Below, piece after piece: positions 36,001 to 44,786 of a stretch of DNA of 47,859 nt. This DNA comes from Desulfosporosinus sp. (GTDB lineage Bacteria > Bacillota > Desulfitobacteriia > Desulfitobacteriales > Desulfitobacteriaceae). Position numbers and translations under genes: made by a program. A model generated the notes under the pieces. The model made no database searches. It worked only from the letters and a program-made list of their open reading frames with translations, and had not been told where the DNA came from. Position 1 is the first letter of the stretch. Each line of letters opens with the position of its first letter. The stretch is taken from NCBI GenBank assembly GCA_020692355.1, contig JAIMKP010000021.1:1-47859 (forward strand). The letters are read 5' to 3'.

Positions 36001-36272
36001 CCATTAACGAGGAGCTATTTCACTGGCAATCCCAGAGCAGAACGACCGAGGAATCTGCCACAGGGCAGAGGTATATTAACCAATCAGCCAAGGGTGGGAA
36101 TGTACTATTCTTTGTTAGGGAGTACAATAAGGAAACGGCCTTCACATCACCCTATACTTGCCTTGGACTGGCCGATTATCAAAGTCACTACGGTTCTGCT
36201 CCGATCAGCATTGTTTGGAAGATGAAGGAGCCATTGCCGGGGTTTGTGATGCGGAAAACGGTGAAGGTTTGA
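33042..36272 (+). CDS. PLD-nuclease/helicase fusion with DUF3427 C-terminus
   Basis: A 1076-aa multidomain protein with GAGGTGG before the ATG. Order: an N-terminal helical region; a phospholipase-D-type nuclease domain with the HxK motif in LHAKTYVF and the following YIGSSN (about residues 237-255); a superfamily-2 helicase with ATGTGKT (366), DEFHH (462), LTATPER and QLGRGLR (669); and a DUF3427 domain to the end (YDYHVKPQD-like GYHVKPQDVYSKK, final PISIVWKMKEP). It is preceded by a co-transcribed NUDIX gene. Such proteins recur in defence and restriction islands. It appears intact. Its last 74 bp also occur at 24687. Confidence 0.92.
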   Translation: MSGIVYGLYEQIINGIIIENLRKIDQELVVKDTQPLDSAESTKILAGYFARILREIFAYIDAGDAAVRDRVDFCNSILLHIIGCIQTESFGFKKDETALKRVKSFLIEQDAQLLLSLVDKKANRQTALMDAEKIVRPETSISENSLFTGAVHEPSMVSELRKEILSSHRIDFLVSFIRWSGLRLIINELARFTANGGKLRVITTSYLGATDFKAVEQLSKLTNTEIHISYDTDRTRLHAKTYVFWRDTGFSTVYIGSSNISESAMTSGLEWNIKLSQYDSGDILEKIRATFEGYWNSPEFTTFIPQLDSERLRKALKSERRISQDEQGSVVFNFDIKPYYYQQEILDKLQAERKVHHSCKNLIVAATGTGKTVIAAFDYRDFCRANPNKPNRLLFVAHRKEILSQSMACFRGILKDLNFGSMMVGGVKPDSFDHLFISIQSFNSKELIGVTTPGFFDYIVIDEFHHAAAPSYQELLDYYKPKVLLGLTATPERADGRSILAYFEGRIAAEIRLWEAIERKLLSPFHYFGVTDDVDLSQVRWVGGKYDDAQIENLYVFEQAVAVKRVGNIINAIDRYCLDRSEIIGIGFCVTKKHAEFMCNVFKKSGIPSDYLIAESEDEVRDSVKRRLVNKEIKFVFVVDIYNEGIDIPEVNTVLFLRPTESLTVFLQQLGRGLRLSDGKESLTVLDFVGQAHTKYSFADRFKALLARTRKSVEQEVKTGFAHVPRGCSIQLEKQAQEYILANIRNAINSKRNLISKLHDFLEINGELKVNEFFEGYHVKPQDVYSKKISMVGLAAKAGLLKGYKVLPERERLISSALGRLSLADSRRWIRFSQIILPRILVGKGASMPHLAPVERTMLMMLYYTVWGKGLEDLGNRFASVEEAIYWAIDDPLLYDELLGLLEYQYQKIDFVDKPLDEFGQEYPLDLYCSYTFDQILVALGKHTERKRSHFREGVLYLPEKNLDVFFVTLNKSEKDYSPSTMYQDYSINEELFHWQSQSRTTEESATGQRYINQSAKGGNVLFFVREYNKETAFTSPYTCLGLADYQSHYGSAPISIVWKMKEPLPGFVMRKTVKV

Positions 36273-36512
36273 TGATTCAGGGCTGGAAAGAAGGCATGGG
36301 CTCGAGTCATGGAATTGAGGATTTGCCTGCCAGGTAGGTTATTGATACGGTGGGGCCGATATGGCGCGGGTGAACAACGAAAAGGTCGGGATGGGTTTCA
36401 GAGCAAAAATGGTATCTAGCCAATGAATAATTCACTTGGCGAGTGATTCGGAGTTCATCCTATGCTAAAATAGACCTAGGACACGATATATATAGGGTCA
36501 GGGGCGGACACA

Positions 36513-36767
36513 ATGATCATCGGTTTTGGTTTCGGAGATCCAATTCAAAGTATCATAATGCTTTTACTGACTTCTCTTCTGAGCTACGTCATTTTTCGGA
36601 GCCTGCGAAACCTCGGGCGCAGAAAACAGGATCCGGACCTTGAGAAAGAGAAGCGCAGACAGTATTATTATGAGCAAAGGCAACGGGCCAGAGAGTACGC
36701 CCGGGAATTTGACTTATCGGATGAAGAGATTGAACGGCGCTTGGACGCGGAGCTTGGAAACCGTTAA
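36513..36767 (+). CDS. Small membrane protein, intact paralogue of 26803
   Basis: 84 aa: an N-terminal IIGFGFGDPIQS, one membrane helix (IIMLLLTSLLSYVIFRSL), then a long charged helix with RRQYYYEQRQRAREYAREFD and DEEIERRLD. Topology suggests an anchor with a cytoplasmic helical tail. No known function. The gene has its own upstream region, and its TAA is followed at once by hairpin repeat C. Confidence 0.7.
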   Translation: MIIGFGFGDPIQSIIMLLLTSLLSYVIFRSLRNLGRRKQDPDLEKEKRRQYYYEQRQRAREYAREFDLSDEEIERRLDAELGNR

Positions 36768-37019
36768 GTGAACTCGTTCAACTAAAGTTGAACATCGAGA
36801 CTTCGGTGACGAAAGCCTCCAGTGACGTTAGTGTCCTGTGGACACTAACGCCGAAGCCGCCAACTGTCAAAGGATGACCTCACGGCTGAGGATGGGTTTC
36901 GCCAAAGCCGCCAACCCCAAGAAGAAGACTTTGCGGCGACGGAGGAGTCTACCCCCACCGAAGCAAAGTACGAGGTACCACTCCCACTTGTAGAAGTGGG
37001 AGTCTCACGATTGGATCAA
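36768..37019 (+). repeat. Modular hairpin repeat, copy C (expanded)
   Basis: Has the standard left hairpin and the right end, with about 130 bp of extra sequence between the CTTCGGTG and CACCGAAG arms. The extra part contains TTAGTGTCC/GGACACTAA and is nearly identical to that in copy E (45311). It begins immediately after a TAA stop. Confidence 0.9.
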
Positions 37020-37065
37020 GGGATCTTCCGAAGATGTCTCTGCTAAAGCCTAAAGGTTGGTAAGT

Positions 37066-37869
37066 ATGAAGGAAGTAACAGCAGCAATTATCATAAACGG
37101 TAACACGGTCCTGATTGCCCAACGGGCCCCCGCCTTTAACCAGAGCGAACAATCGGAAGTGCTTTATGAAGCCACCGTCATGGCGCGCTACTTTATGCGC
37201 TCCTATCCCAAGGACCTTTTTCAGTTTCAGACGAAGGAGGAACTCCTTGCCGCGGATCTGCAGGAAGGGGACGATGAAAGCGGGGGTTCAAGGCGCCGCA
37301 ACCGGGTCTATCGCCAGTTGCTCCTTTCTCCGGTGATGTACCGCGAAGAGATGGAAGAAGGGGATTTTCACTATTTGCGCAACTTCCGCCGCCGCTTGCA
37401 GGAGGATATTGAGGCTCACACCGGCCGGCAGCTCGAACTTTATCGGCATACGGCCCTGGTCGTGGCTCCGGAGTATGATCATGAACTCACTTTGTTCCCG
37501 GATCAAAAAGGGATTACGGATTTGGTCCTGCAATGTTCCTCTGAGCTTCGTGAACACTGGGATGAATTGGGTTTTGCCCGCGATGCTGAGGGTTGCCTCC
37601 TTCTCACACCTTTTGAATTTGAGCAGGAAGTCAGAGCCCTTAAGGCGCGCTATAGTCCGGGCTGGAGCAAACAGTACCGGGAAGGGTTGGTTCAAGAGAC
37701 GGCCAAAGATCTCCTCGCTACGATGATAGACTGGAAAATGGCGGAACGGGAAGGAGAGACGGGACGCATCCGCCTTCGCCCGGCCCTTTTCCGCCTGGCT
37801 GGGGAGTATCCTAAGGATTTCAAGCCGGAAAACGCGCAAACCGGGACTGGAGGTAGAACCATTGACTGA
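37066..37869 (+). pseudogene. NUDIX start fused to a 5'-truncated JetB-like (TIGR02678/DUF2398) gene
   Basis: The first 23 codons (MKEVTAAIIINGNTVLIAQRA) are the N-terminus of a second NUDIX gene, closely matching 32646. At about 37131, just after CGGGCCCCCG, the frame enters a TIGR02678-type protein in phase: QSEVLYEATVMARYFMRSYP, SPGWSKQYREGLVQETAKDL, to a TGA that overlaps the next gene. About 130-150 N-terminal residues of the JetB-like protein are absent. TIGR02678 proteins act with TIGR02677, TIGR02679 and TIGR02680 in Wadjet-type anti-plasmid systems. No TIGR02677 (JetA) gene is present. Confidence 0.7.
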
Positions 37870-40800
37870 ACGCTGGCATGCCAACCGGGCGGGACTTTTT
37901 AATTTTTGGTACTATGATGAGGAAGCATTCGAATTCTCCGGGGGCAAACTTTTGCTTCGCGGTTCCAACGGCTCCGGGAAATCCGTCACCATGCAGAGCC
38001 TGATTCCGGTCCTCCTGGATGGACGCAAAAGCCCGGATCGCCTGGATCCCTTTGGCTCCCGCGCCCGCAGGATGGAAGACTAAATCGCTACCTCTTTGGT
38101 TTCAAATCCTTGGACGAATTTAACGACCTCATGAAGCTCCTCATTCAGGTGCGCAGCCCCAAGCTTTCGAAGGATTTCCGGCCCACGGTCATTTTTGAGA
38201 TTCTGAACGAATCCTTGCCTGCGCTCGCGGATGAGGAACTGCGGCCCCTATCTGAGACGATTGAGAATATAAAGAAGAAAAAGAGGTGCTGGAGCGGGAA
38301 CAAGAGGCTCTGCAGCAGCACGATGTCTTCAAAGCCGAAAAGGAAAAAGCGGAGCTTGAGGCGAAACTGCTGGAAGTTCAGGCCGAAACAAAGAAGAAAG
38401 CGGATCAACTTGAGGCCAAGCAGAGAAAAGAGCGTGAGGTTCAAGAGAGCATTAAGACCACGGAAGGAAAACTGGCCAAGGCAGAGGCTGCCCTGGAGGA
38501 GAACCTGGACGAGATGGACGCCTTGGGTGAGGAAACAGCCTTTCTCAACCATGAGGTGGCGGCCTCGGAATTCCGCGAAGCGAAAGGAAACTTTTCCTTT
38601 GCTCTTTGGCATAAGGAAGCCAAAGATTATGAAGATAAGATCGAATCGGCTTTAGAGGCTTTCCGCTCGGAGGCCCGGGCCAAAGAGAAGCACGGAGAAG
38701 CGGATCGGGAACTGGGCGAGGCTCGCCTGGTCTGGGACAATGCCCGGTACGCGGAGCAAAAAGGTTTAGAAGGGTTGACTGAGGAACGAAAAAACTGGCT
38801 CAACTCGTTTTTCGCCTGGCAAGAAGGAAATCAGGAACTGAAACTTCAGGATGTGGTTGTGCAAACGGTTGCCGGCCGCATTTGGAACTGTCCGGAAGAA
38901 AACGGCTGGGAAAGCTTGAAAGAGCCTGTGGTTCAGGCTAATGAAGTCGCCCGGCAAAGCCTGGGGACGGAGCTTGTGCGGCAAAACCATTCCATTGAGC
39001 AACAGGAGGCTGAAATCGTCAGGGTGAGTGCGGAGCTGGAGTCCTGGCGCCGGAAAAAAGATCCTGAGCCTCCGCGCCATCCGGCTACTGAGGAGGCCCG
39101 CCGCCTTCTGGAAAAGGAGAAGGTGCCCTTCATTCCTTTCTATGCCGGAGTCGAATTTCGTGAACATGTGACGTCTGAGATGCGTGAACGCCTGGAAGCA
39201 GCATTGACTGAGACCGGGATTTTGGATGCGTTGATCGTGCCCGGGACTTTCCCGAACCGCGTGCAGGATGCTTTCATTGAAAACGACCGCATCCTTCGTC
39301 CCGTACCTCAGATATTAGCCCATACCCTGGCAGATTACTTTTATCCCACGCCGGTGGATGGACAGGGGGACGGGCAGGGGGTTGGGGCGGAGGTCATTGA
39401 CGAGGTGCTCCGTTCCATCTTCGTGGGGGACACTCCGGAAACCCTTGGGGAAACCGGAGTCTCTCTCAATGGCGGTTACCGGATAGGACTTTTAGAGGGG
39501 CATGCCCCGGTGAGAGAGGCTTCGATTTACATCGGTAAAGAAGCGCGCCTGCGTTATCGCCTTCAGGAAATAGTCCGGCTGGAAACGGAACTTGCCCGCC
39601 TCCGGGAGGAAAAAGCGGGTCTGCAAGCGGAAAAGGACCGCTTGGAAAAACGGCTGCTGCAGCTGGAAGAAGAATACCGCGGATTTCCTTCGGAGCGGGG
39701 TTTGAGAGAAGCCTATGATCGTTTGGATGTAGCCCGGCGGGATGTGCGCCAAAGTGAAAAAGAGGTGGGGAAAAAGGATCAGCGCCTGAAAGAGGCGCTC
39801 AAGGCGTGGGAATCCGCCAAAGCCGTCTTGCGTGAGCTTACGCGGCTCATCACGCTTCCCCTGCGCCAAGATGTCTACGAGACCGCGCGCCGGAACTTCA
39901 AGGCCTACCGCGAACTCCTGAGAAAGGTTGAATTGGGATATCAGCAGGTGTTGAGCGCCCGCTCAGCTCTGCAAGTGTACCGGTAAAACCTGGACGATGT
40001 ATCCTTCGAGGTGGATGAATTAAAAGGCGAGCTCAACTCCTGGCACGGCAAAGCAAGCCTCATGAAGAAGGAGCTCATTTCGCTGGAGAGCCGTTTGCAG
40101 GCCTTGGGGGCGGAGGAGATCCGCTCCCGCATAGCCGTGTTGATCAAACGTCTGCAGGAGTTGCCCCTGATCTTGGATTCCCGCCGTGAACGCTATCATG
40201 CGCTCAAGAGTGAACAGTCAGCGCGTCTGAATAGGATCACTTCGCTGGAAAATGATGTTGAAAGAGCGGGTGCCTTGGCCCAAGCTTGGGCGGATGTGTT
40301 CAAGGACGAAGAGACACTGCAGCTGGCCTTTCTGCCTGAGCAGAACACTGAGGAAGGGGTTCCGGAAACCACACCCCCTTTGCTGAAACAGGCTAATGGG
40401 ATCCTTGCCCAGGCTCGCAGCGAAAAATCCACCTCGAACCTTGACCGGGAAACCTTGCACGGACGCTTGCAGCAGGCCGTTTTTCAGGAAATGGGCGGTT
40501 TGGTGGAATACCGCCTGACTCAACAAACCGTAGGAGCCCTTCCGGATTCGGTCGTTCCCAATCTTCCGGATGGCGGTGAGAATAGCCTCTGGGGCAACCG
40601 CTGGGAGGAACTCAAAAACAAGGCCCGCCGCACTCAGCTGGTGATGGAATATGATGGGAAAAAAGTCAGCCCGTACTACGTGCTGGAACGCATGGCCCAG
40701 GAAATGTCTTTGCAGCAGCAGATCCTCAGCGAGAGAGACCGCGAACTCTATGAAGAGATCATCATGAACAGCGTGGGACGGATCATCCGTTCCCGCATCG

Positions 40801-41510
40801 AGCGGGCGGAACATTGGGTTGAGGTAATGAATCACTTGATGGGAGAGCGGGATACCTCAAGCGGGCTGAAACTCGGAATCCGTTGGAAAGCGCGGACGGC
40901 CGAGCATGAGGATGAACTTGACACGAAGGATCTGGTGGATTTGTTAAAGGCGGACCCTCGCCTCTTGAAAGAAAACGATATGAACCGGATTACGACACAT
41001 TTTCGCCAGAAGATCGGACGGGCGAAAGAAGCCTTGGAGCAAAAAGGATTTGGCGAAAGCCTGCATCAGGTCATAAAAGAAATGCTCGATTACCGGAAGT
41101 GGTTTGCCTTCTCACTTTTGTATCGAAAAGACGGGAGCGTGTGGAAAGAGCTCACCGATCGGGCCTTTTACACCTTTAGCGGCGGGGAAAAAGCGATGGC
41201 CATGTATATTCCTCTCTTCTCCGCTGCCTTCTCCCGCTATTCAGATGCCCGGCCCGATGCTCCCCGCATCATTTCCCTGGATGAAGCCTTCGCAGGGGTG
41301 GATGAAAACAACATCCGGGATATGTTCGACCTGGTGGAAAAACTCGGCTTCGACTATATCATGAATTCGCAGGCACTCTGGGGAGATTATGATACCGTCT
41401 CCCGGCTTTCGGTCGTGGAATTGGTGCGTCCCCAAAACGCTTCCTTTGTGACCCTCATCCGTTATCTGTGGGATGGAAAAGTCCGGCACTTGGTAGCCGA
41501 GGGAGCATGA
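37862..41510 (+). pseudogene. JetC-like SMC/SbcC ATPase (TIGR02680), broken into pieces
   Basis: TTG 37862 (GGAGGT upstream) begins TERWHANRAGLFNFW, with Walker A GSNGSGKS. After MED the frame stops at 38083; NRYLFGFKSLDEFNDLM follows in another frame, and about 100 residues seem missing. A second break and loss occurs at about 38275, after SETIENI. The frame from 38286 holds coiled coils and a hinge-like region up to an in-frame TAA at 39984, and then continues to 41510. That last part has the signature FSGGEKAMA and Walker B IISLDEAF. Both ATPase halves exist but cannot join. GC content is high relative to neighbours. No JetD (TIGR02679) follows. Confidence 0.8.
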
Positions 41511-42025
41511 TTCTCAGGGCGGTGGGATGATGGACGAGAAAAACATTCAAGATGAGCAGACAAGACGAGTCCAGGAGGAACGGATAACGGGCATCCAGGA
41601 TGATCCTGCGCAAGCTCTGCAAGGTAAAAACCCCGGAACTGATACCGGCCAAAGAGGAAATGCTGCGTAGGAAAAAAGCAGGGTATCAAGAGGGAATTCT
41701 TGCTTTGCTGTGGAAGGATGTTAAGGATGGAAGAATGGGAGAGAGCAATGATGCTCCTCAAGTTCAAGTTGATACAAATAAGACTGAAAAGGGTTTGTGA
41801 AAACTCAACGAGAAAGGCATTTGAAGCGCAGCGGCCTGTTTGTGGTCCTGGATAAGACCCGGAAGGTCATGGTGACATATCGCAATCCACGCAATGGTGA
41901 ACTTTTTTCCTTCTACTATAATGTATAATGCCCTGCCTCCGGAAAGTTCCGCGGTCCCAACTCTCGCCCAACGCTCGGAGATGTGGACCGGGCGAGCGAG
42001 GTGGTGCATGTGGATGTGGCGAAGT
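41511..42025. other. Relic zone where JetD would be expected
   Basis: No complete gene. ATG 41527 opens a 48-codon Gln/Asp-rich frame. A second frame (41640-41800) contains RRKKAGYQEGILALLWKDV. A tail ending at 41928 (SGLFVVLDKTRKVMV, then GELFSFYYNV) resembles the end of small RelE/barnase-type phage nucleases; this is tentative. None matches a JetD (DUF2399/Toprim) protein that I can recognise. Confidence 0.35.
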
Positions 42026-42592
42026 TCAGGTCATTTCCCGTGAGTGGGGTACGTAATGCTCGATCAGAAAACCGATGAGAATGACTGCCGGGAGGGTCAG
42101 TGCGAGGCGCAAAAGGGCAAAGGGAGGCCCAAAGTATTTGAGCTCGACGGTGATCATGGGGATTTTGATGGCTGCCCAGGTATTTAAGAAAATCATGACA
42201 TTGGCGACCTTGGCACCTTTACGCCAGAGGGTGGCTGCCAAGGGAAAGGCGGCATAGAGGGGACCGGCGGCCGCTGTCCCGACAAAGATCGCCAGGGCGA
42301 TGCCGCGCCAGCCTGAGCCAGGTCCGACATGTTTTTCTACGAGTTCGCGGGGAACCCAGACATCCAGGAGTCCCATCAGGATGAAAATGGGCGGGATGAA
42401 AGTCAGCATCTCCCAAAGGTAGTCGCGGGAGGTTTTCAGGGAGGACAGGGCCAGGGAAGGCTGGAACAAGCCAAGCAGGAGATTGAGGAGGATTACCGCC
42501 AGAAAAAGCCAGTATGGTTTCAGGCGTTGGCTCAGCGTGTTTGTGCTCTCTTTGGTCTGAACGGAATCCGGTTTTGTCTGTTTGGTAATCAT
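42026..42592 (-). CDS. Permease half, UPF0718/DUF318 type (second half)
   Basis: 188 aa starting at ATG 42592, which overlaps the stop of the preceding half (ATGA). After a polar N-terminus it has about four or five membrane segments, with GTAAAGPLYAAFPLAATLWRK and NTWAAIKIPM typical of YraQ/ArsP-like permeases. Full permeases of this family are about 300 aa; here two adjacent genes each encode about half. They probably assemble into one transporter exporting a metal, metalloid or organo-metal compound; the substrate is inferred from the His-rich neighbours. Confidence 0.8.
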   Translation of the reverse strand: MITKQTKPDSVQTKESTNTLSQRLKPYWLFLAVILLNLLLGLFQPSLALSSLKTSRDYLWEMLTFIPPIFILMGLLDVWVPRELVEKHVGPGSGWRGIALAIFVGTAAAGPLYAAFPLAATLWRKGAKVANVMIFLNTWAAIKIPMITVELKYFGPPFALLRLALTLPAVILIGFLIEHYVPHSREMT

Positions 42593-43065
42593 GCGAGAAC
42601 CCTCCCCATGATATAAGCGATGATGATAGCGGCAAAAAAACTCAGGATATTCCGCCAAAGCGTTAAACGCCGGCCGAAAAAACTGATTTCCATCGGGGCT
42701 GTGACGATCCCTACCATCGTCAGGGTCGTCACAAAAGCGGCGATCGGCATGACTCCGGCTCCCTCGCGCAGAAAGGAAGCTGCCAGAGGAAAGGCGATAA
42801 AAGCTGGCATGATCGTAAGCGAGCCAAGCACGGCGGCCAAAGCGGTGGACCACCACTGGGCATTGTTAAACACGGCCTGGATGGTTGCCGGGGCAAGGAG
42901 CGTGAGCACAAGTCCGATAAGTCCGATGATGCCAAGCATCATGGGTAAGATGCGAATAAAAGAAGTCCAGGCAATCTTTAAAGCTTTTTGCGTCTTGCCG
43001 GGGCTTTGGACATAGGATAAACTTAGGGCCAGGAGGGCCAGAATAAAAAGGATCACGTTAAACAT
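42589..43065 (-). CDS. Permease half, UPF0718/DUF318 type (first half)
   Basis: 158 aa. ATG 43065 (MFNVILFILALL) has GAGGT six bases upstream and is preferred to earlier in-frame starts. There are about four membrane segments, with PAFIAFPLAASFLREGAG as the family's conserved loop. The same motif position recurs in the second half, so the pair are pseudo-symmetric halves of one fold. It overlaps the second half by four bases, and the two are coupled. Confidence 0.8.
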   Translation of the reverse strand: MFNVILFILALLALSLSYVQSPGKTQKALKIAWTSFIRILPMMLGIIGLIGLVLTLLAPATIQAVFNNAQWWSTALAAVLGSLTIMPAFIAFPLAASFLREGAGVMPIAAFVTTLTMVGIVTAPMEISFFGRRLTLWRNILSFFAAIIIAYIMGRVLA

Positions 43066-43156
43066 GAAGATACCTCGCAGAATATATTTTTGCTCAGGGA
43101 AAATCATATGTTCCGGCATAGAGTCCAGGAAGACTGCACACGCTGATCAACGGAGA

Positions 43157-43190
43157 CCGGGTGCTCCAACTGGAAAGCAGGAGCACCCGG
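43157..43190. promoter_or_regulatory. 11-bp perfect hairpin between His-rich gene and permease
   Basis: CCGGGTGCTCC and GGAGCACCCGG pair with a 12-base loop. No T-run follows on the minus strand, so it is more likely an intercistronic mRNA-stability or attenuation element than a terminator. Confidence 0.55.
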
Positions 43191-43269
43191 CAGGAGACAT
43201 TCTTGGATAGCTGCCCTTGCGCAGAGAACTTTCAGAGGGGGACCATCCCCTGCTGATAGTCACCTGTTG

Positions 43270-43557
43270 TCAGGCGGGATCTGATGGGGAAGTTGTGGAG
43301 TCGGAAGGCGCCGGTTTGCTCTGCAGGAGATCGAGCGTTTTTTGGATCTCAGCCAACTGAGCTTCCAGGGCCTGCTTGACTTCTACGAGGTGTTCCACAC
43401 GTTCTTCGTGGGTCAATAAGGCCCAACCATGGTGAAAGTGTCCGTGACCATGACCATGGGGGCCGTGCCCTGCCGGACGGTGATTAGGAAATTCACCTTC
43501 CTGTTGAGCATGGTCATGACAATGATTGTGGCAGACGTGTCCGTGCGAACCGTACAT
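43270..43557 (-). CDS. His-rich small protein
   Basis: 95 aa. ATG 43557 has AAGGAGG upstream. The first half is packed with His (HVCHNHCHDHAQ, HGPHGHGHGHFHHG), a likely metal chelator, and the second half is a helix (THEERVEHLVEVKQALEAQL) of coiled-coil type with a low-complexity tail. It is first in the minus-strand gene set with the split permease and divergent from a PadR regulator that also carries His/Cys-rich sequence. It probably buffers or delivers a metal ion to the permease. Homology is not recognised beyond this. Confidence 0.8.
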   Translation of the reverse strand: MYGSHGHVCHNHCHDHAQQEGEFPNHRPAGHGPHGHGHGHFHHGWALLTHEERVEHLVEVKQALEAQLAEIQKTLDLLQSKPAPSDSTTSPSDPA

Positions 43558-43594
43558 AAAATTACCTCCTTGTGTGCAATCAGTGGTGTAAAAC

Positions 43595-43622
43595 TTGACA
43601 TCATCATCTATATGACTATAAC
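43595..43622 (+). promoter_or_regulatory. Promoter of the PadR gene
   Basis: TTGACA (43595-43600), a 16-base spacer and TATAAC (43617-43622). The -10 and spacer lie within the inverted repeat at 43603-43633, so repressor binding would block it. Confidence 0.65.
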
Positions 43623-43633
43623 ATATAGATGAT
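43603..43633. promoter_or_regulatory. Perfect 12-7-12 inverted repeat, PadR operator candidate
   Basis: ATCATCTATATG and CATATAGATGAT flank seven bases. It sits between the divergent His-rich and PadR genes. PadR-family regulators bind AT-rich palindromes of this size, so it should control both directions. Confidence 0.75.
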
Positions 43634-43734
43634 GATTGAATTTTAGATCGTTTCCTTTATACTGTCAAGATGGGAAGCGACCATAAAGCAATGTAATTTT
43701 TCAGCGTGTTATTAACGAAAGGAAGGTCAAAATA

Positions 43735-44214
43735 ATGTCAGGTCGATGTATGGATCATGATAGTCACAAATGCCGGGAAGAAAAGACGGAGTGGGCAGGA
43801 GATGATCAGGAGAAGGATAGGGAGGGAGATTTCCATGCTGCTCCCGGTTCTTGCCATGGACGGGGGAAGGGACTCTGTCATGGTCAGCCCCAGGGAAAAA
43901 GCGAACGTTTTACCCAGCCCACCCTGCTTCTCTGTTTGGCTGAGAAATCTTCTTATGGGTATGAACTTCTGGAGAGTTTAAGTCAGTTTCCTTATGCCGT
44001 TAATCCTGATCCCGGTGCGGTCTATCGTCATCTTCGCCGTCTGGAGGCGCAAGGTTATGTCGAGTCACGTTGGGAAACCGGGGAGTCAGGGCCGGCCAAA
44101 CGAGTCTATCGGATTACGCCGGAAGGCCGGGAATTCCTGAATCTATGGGTAGAAGAAATCAAAATCAGACGTTTTGCGCTGGATGTATTCCTCCAAAGGT
44201 TCGAAACGCTCTGA
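43735..44214 (+). CDS. PadR-family regulator with His/Cys-rich N-terminal extension
   Basis: 159 aa from ATG 43735 (GGAAGG upstream). Residues about 60-155 are a winged helix of the PadR type: QPTLLLCLAEKSSYGYELLE, PGAVYRHLRRLEAQGYVESR, RVYRITPEGREFL. The first about 58 residues are unusual, with Cys and His spread through CMDHDSHKCRE and CHGRGKGLCHG, suitable for binding a metal. PadR proteins usually lack such an extension. It is divergent from the His-rich protein and split permease, and is probably their metal-responsive repressor. Confidence 0.88.
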   Translation: MSGRCMDHDSHKCREEKTEWAGDDQEKDREGDFHAAPGSCHGRGKGLCHGQPQGKSERFTQPTLLLCLAEKSSYGYELLESLSQFPYAVNPDPGAVYRHLRRLEAQGYVESRWETGESGPAKRVYRITPEGREFLNLWVEEIKIRRFALDVFLQRFETL

Positions 44215-44378
44215 GGAAAAAGATCAGGTACTCGTTTGTATCAACACTATACTATAAATGGGTACACCAATCGCAGCCGGCACCTAGAGTACGTGGTTGG
44301 CTTTACCAACAAGCCTTCTATAACGGGGTGAATTACATAACAGGGTCTGTTTCACCGTTCACGGTACTTAAGAATCTA
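44215..44378. other. Intergenic region before repeat D
   Basis: Contains no gene I can support. Short frames such as YVVGFTNKPSITG may be a tail relic. Confidence 0.3.
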
Positions 44379-44630
44379 GTGAACTCGTTTAACTAAAGTT
44401 GAACATCGAGACTTCGGTGACGAAAGTGTCCAGTGGACACTTTCGCCGAAAGCGCTTAGCCTTTAACGAACGCTATCGCGCTGAAGGGTGGAGTCTACCT
44501 CCGTCGCCGCTAAGTGTTTCTATTGCGAAAGGCGGCTCGGCGATACTCTCCACTGGAGACTATCGTCACCGAAGCAAAGTACGAGGTACCACTCCCACTT
44601 GTAGAAGTGGGAGTCTCACGATTGGATCAA
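44379..44630 (+). repeat. Modular hairpin repeat, copy D (different insert)
   Basis: Standard left and right ends. The middle differs from copies C and E: GTGTCCAGTGGACAC forms a short hairpin, followed by nested arms around TCGCCGAAAGCGC, and then the standard CACCGAAGC right half. About 130 bp of copy-specific sequence. Confidence 0.88.
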
Positions 44631-44717
44631 CGGTGCGGACTTTTTGGCCCGGCGGAGTATCGGAATTTCCGGGTCTACGATTCAGCTTTTGAGAGGCCGC
44701 AAAGAATAAGATTATGC

Positions 44718-44723
44718 TATAAT
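44718..44723 (+). promoter_or_regulatory. Extended -10 promoter element
   Basis: TGCTATAAT (TATAAT at 44718-44723) lies 63 bases before the TIGR00725 gene. No good -35 is seen; an extended -10 promoter is the best reading. Confidence 0.45.
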
Positions 44724-44786
44724 GAAGTACATGAAGCCCCATATTGACTTATTAATTGTAGTTCATACATAGGAGTGAGTGAATCA

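Noticed and set aside
42593-42856. N-terminal extension of the second permease half
   Set aside because: It overlaps the coding region of the first half out of frame; ATG 42592 in an ATGA overlap is the natural start.
44399-44747. Protein-coding frames through repeat D
   Set aside because: They follow repeat sequence without a ribosome site and show no protein-like composition.
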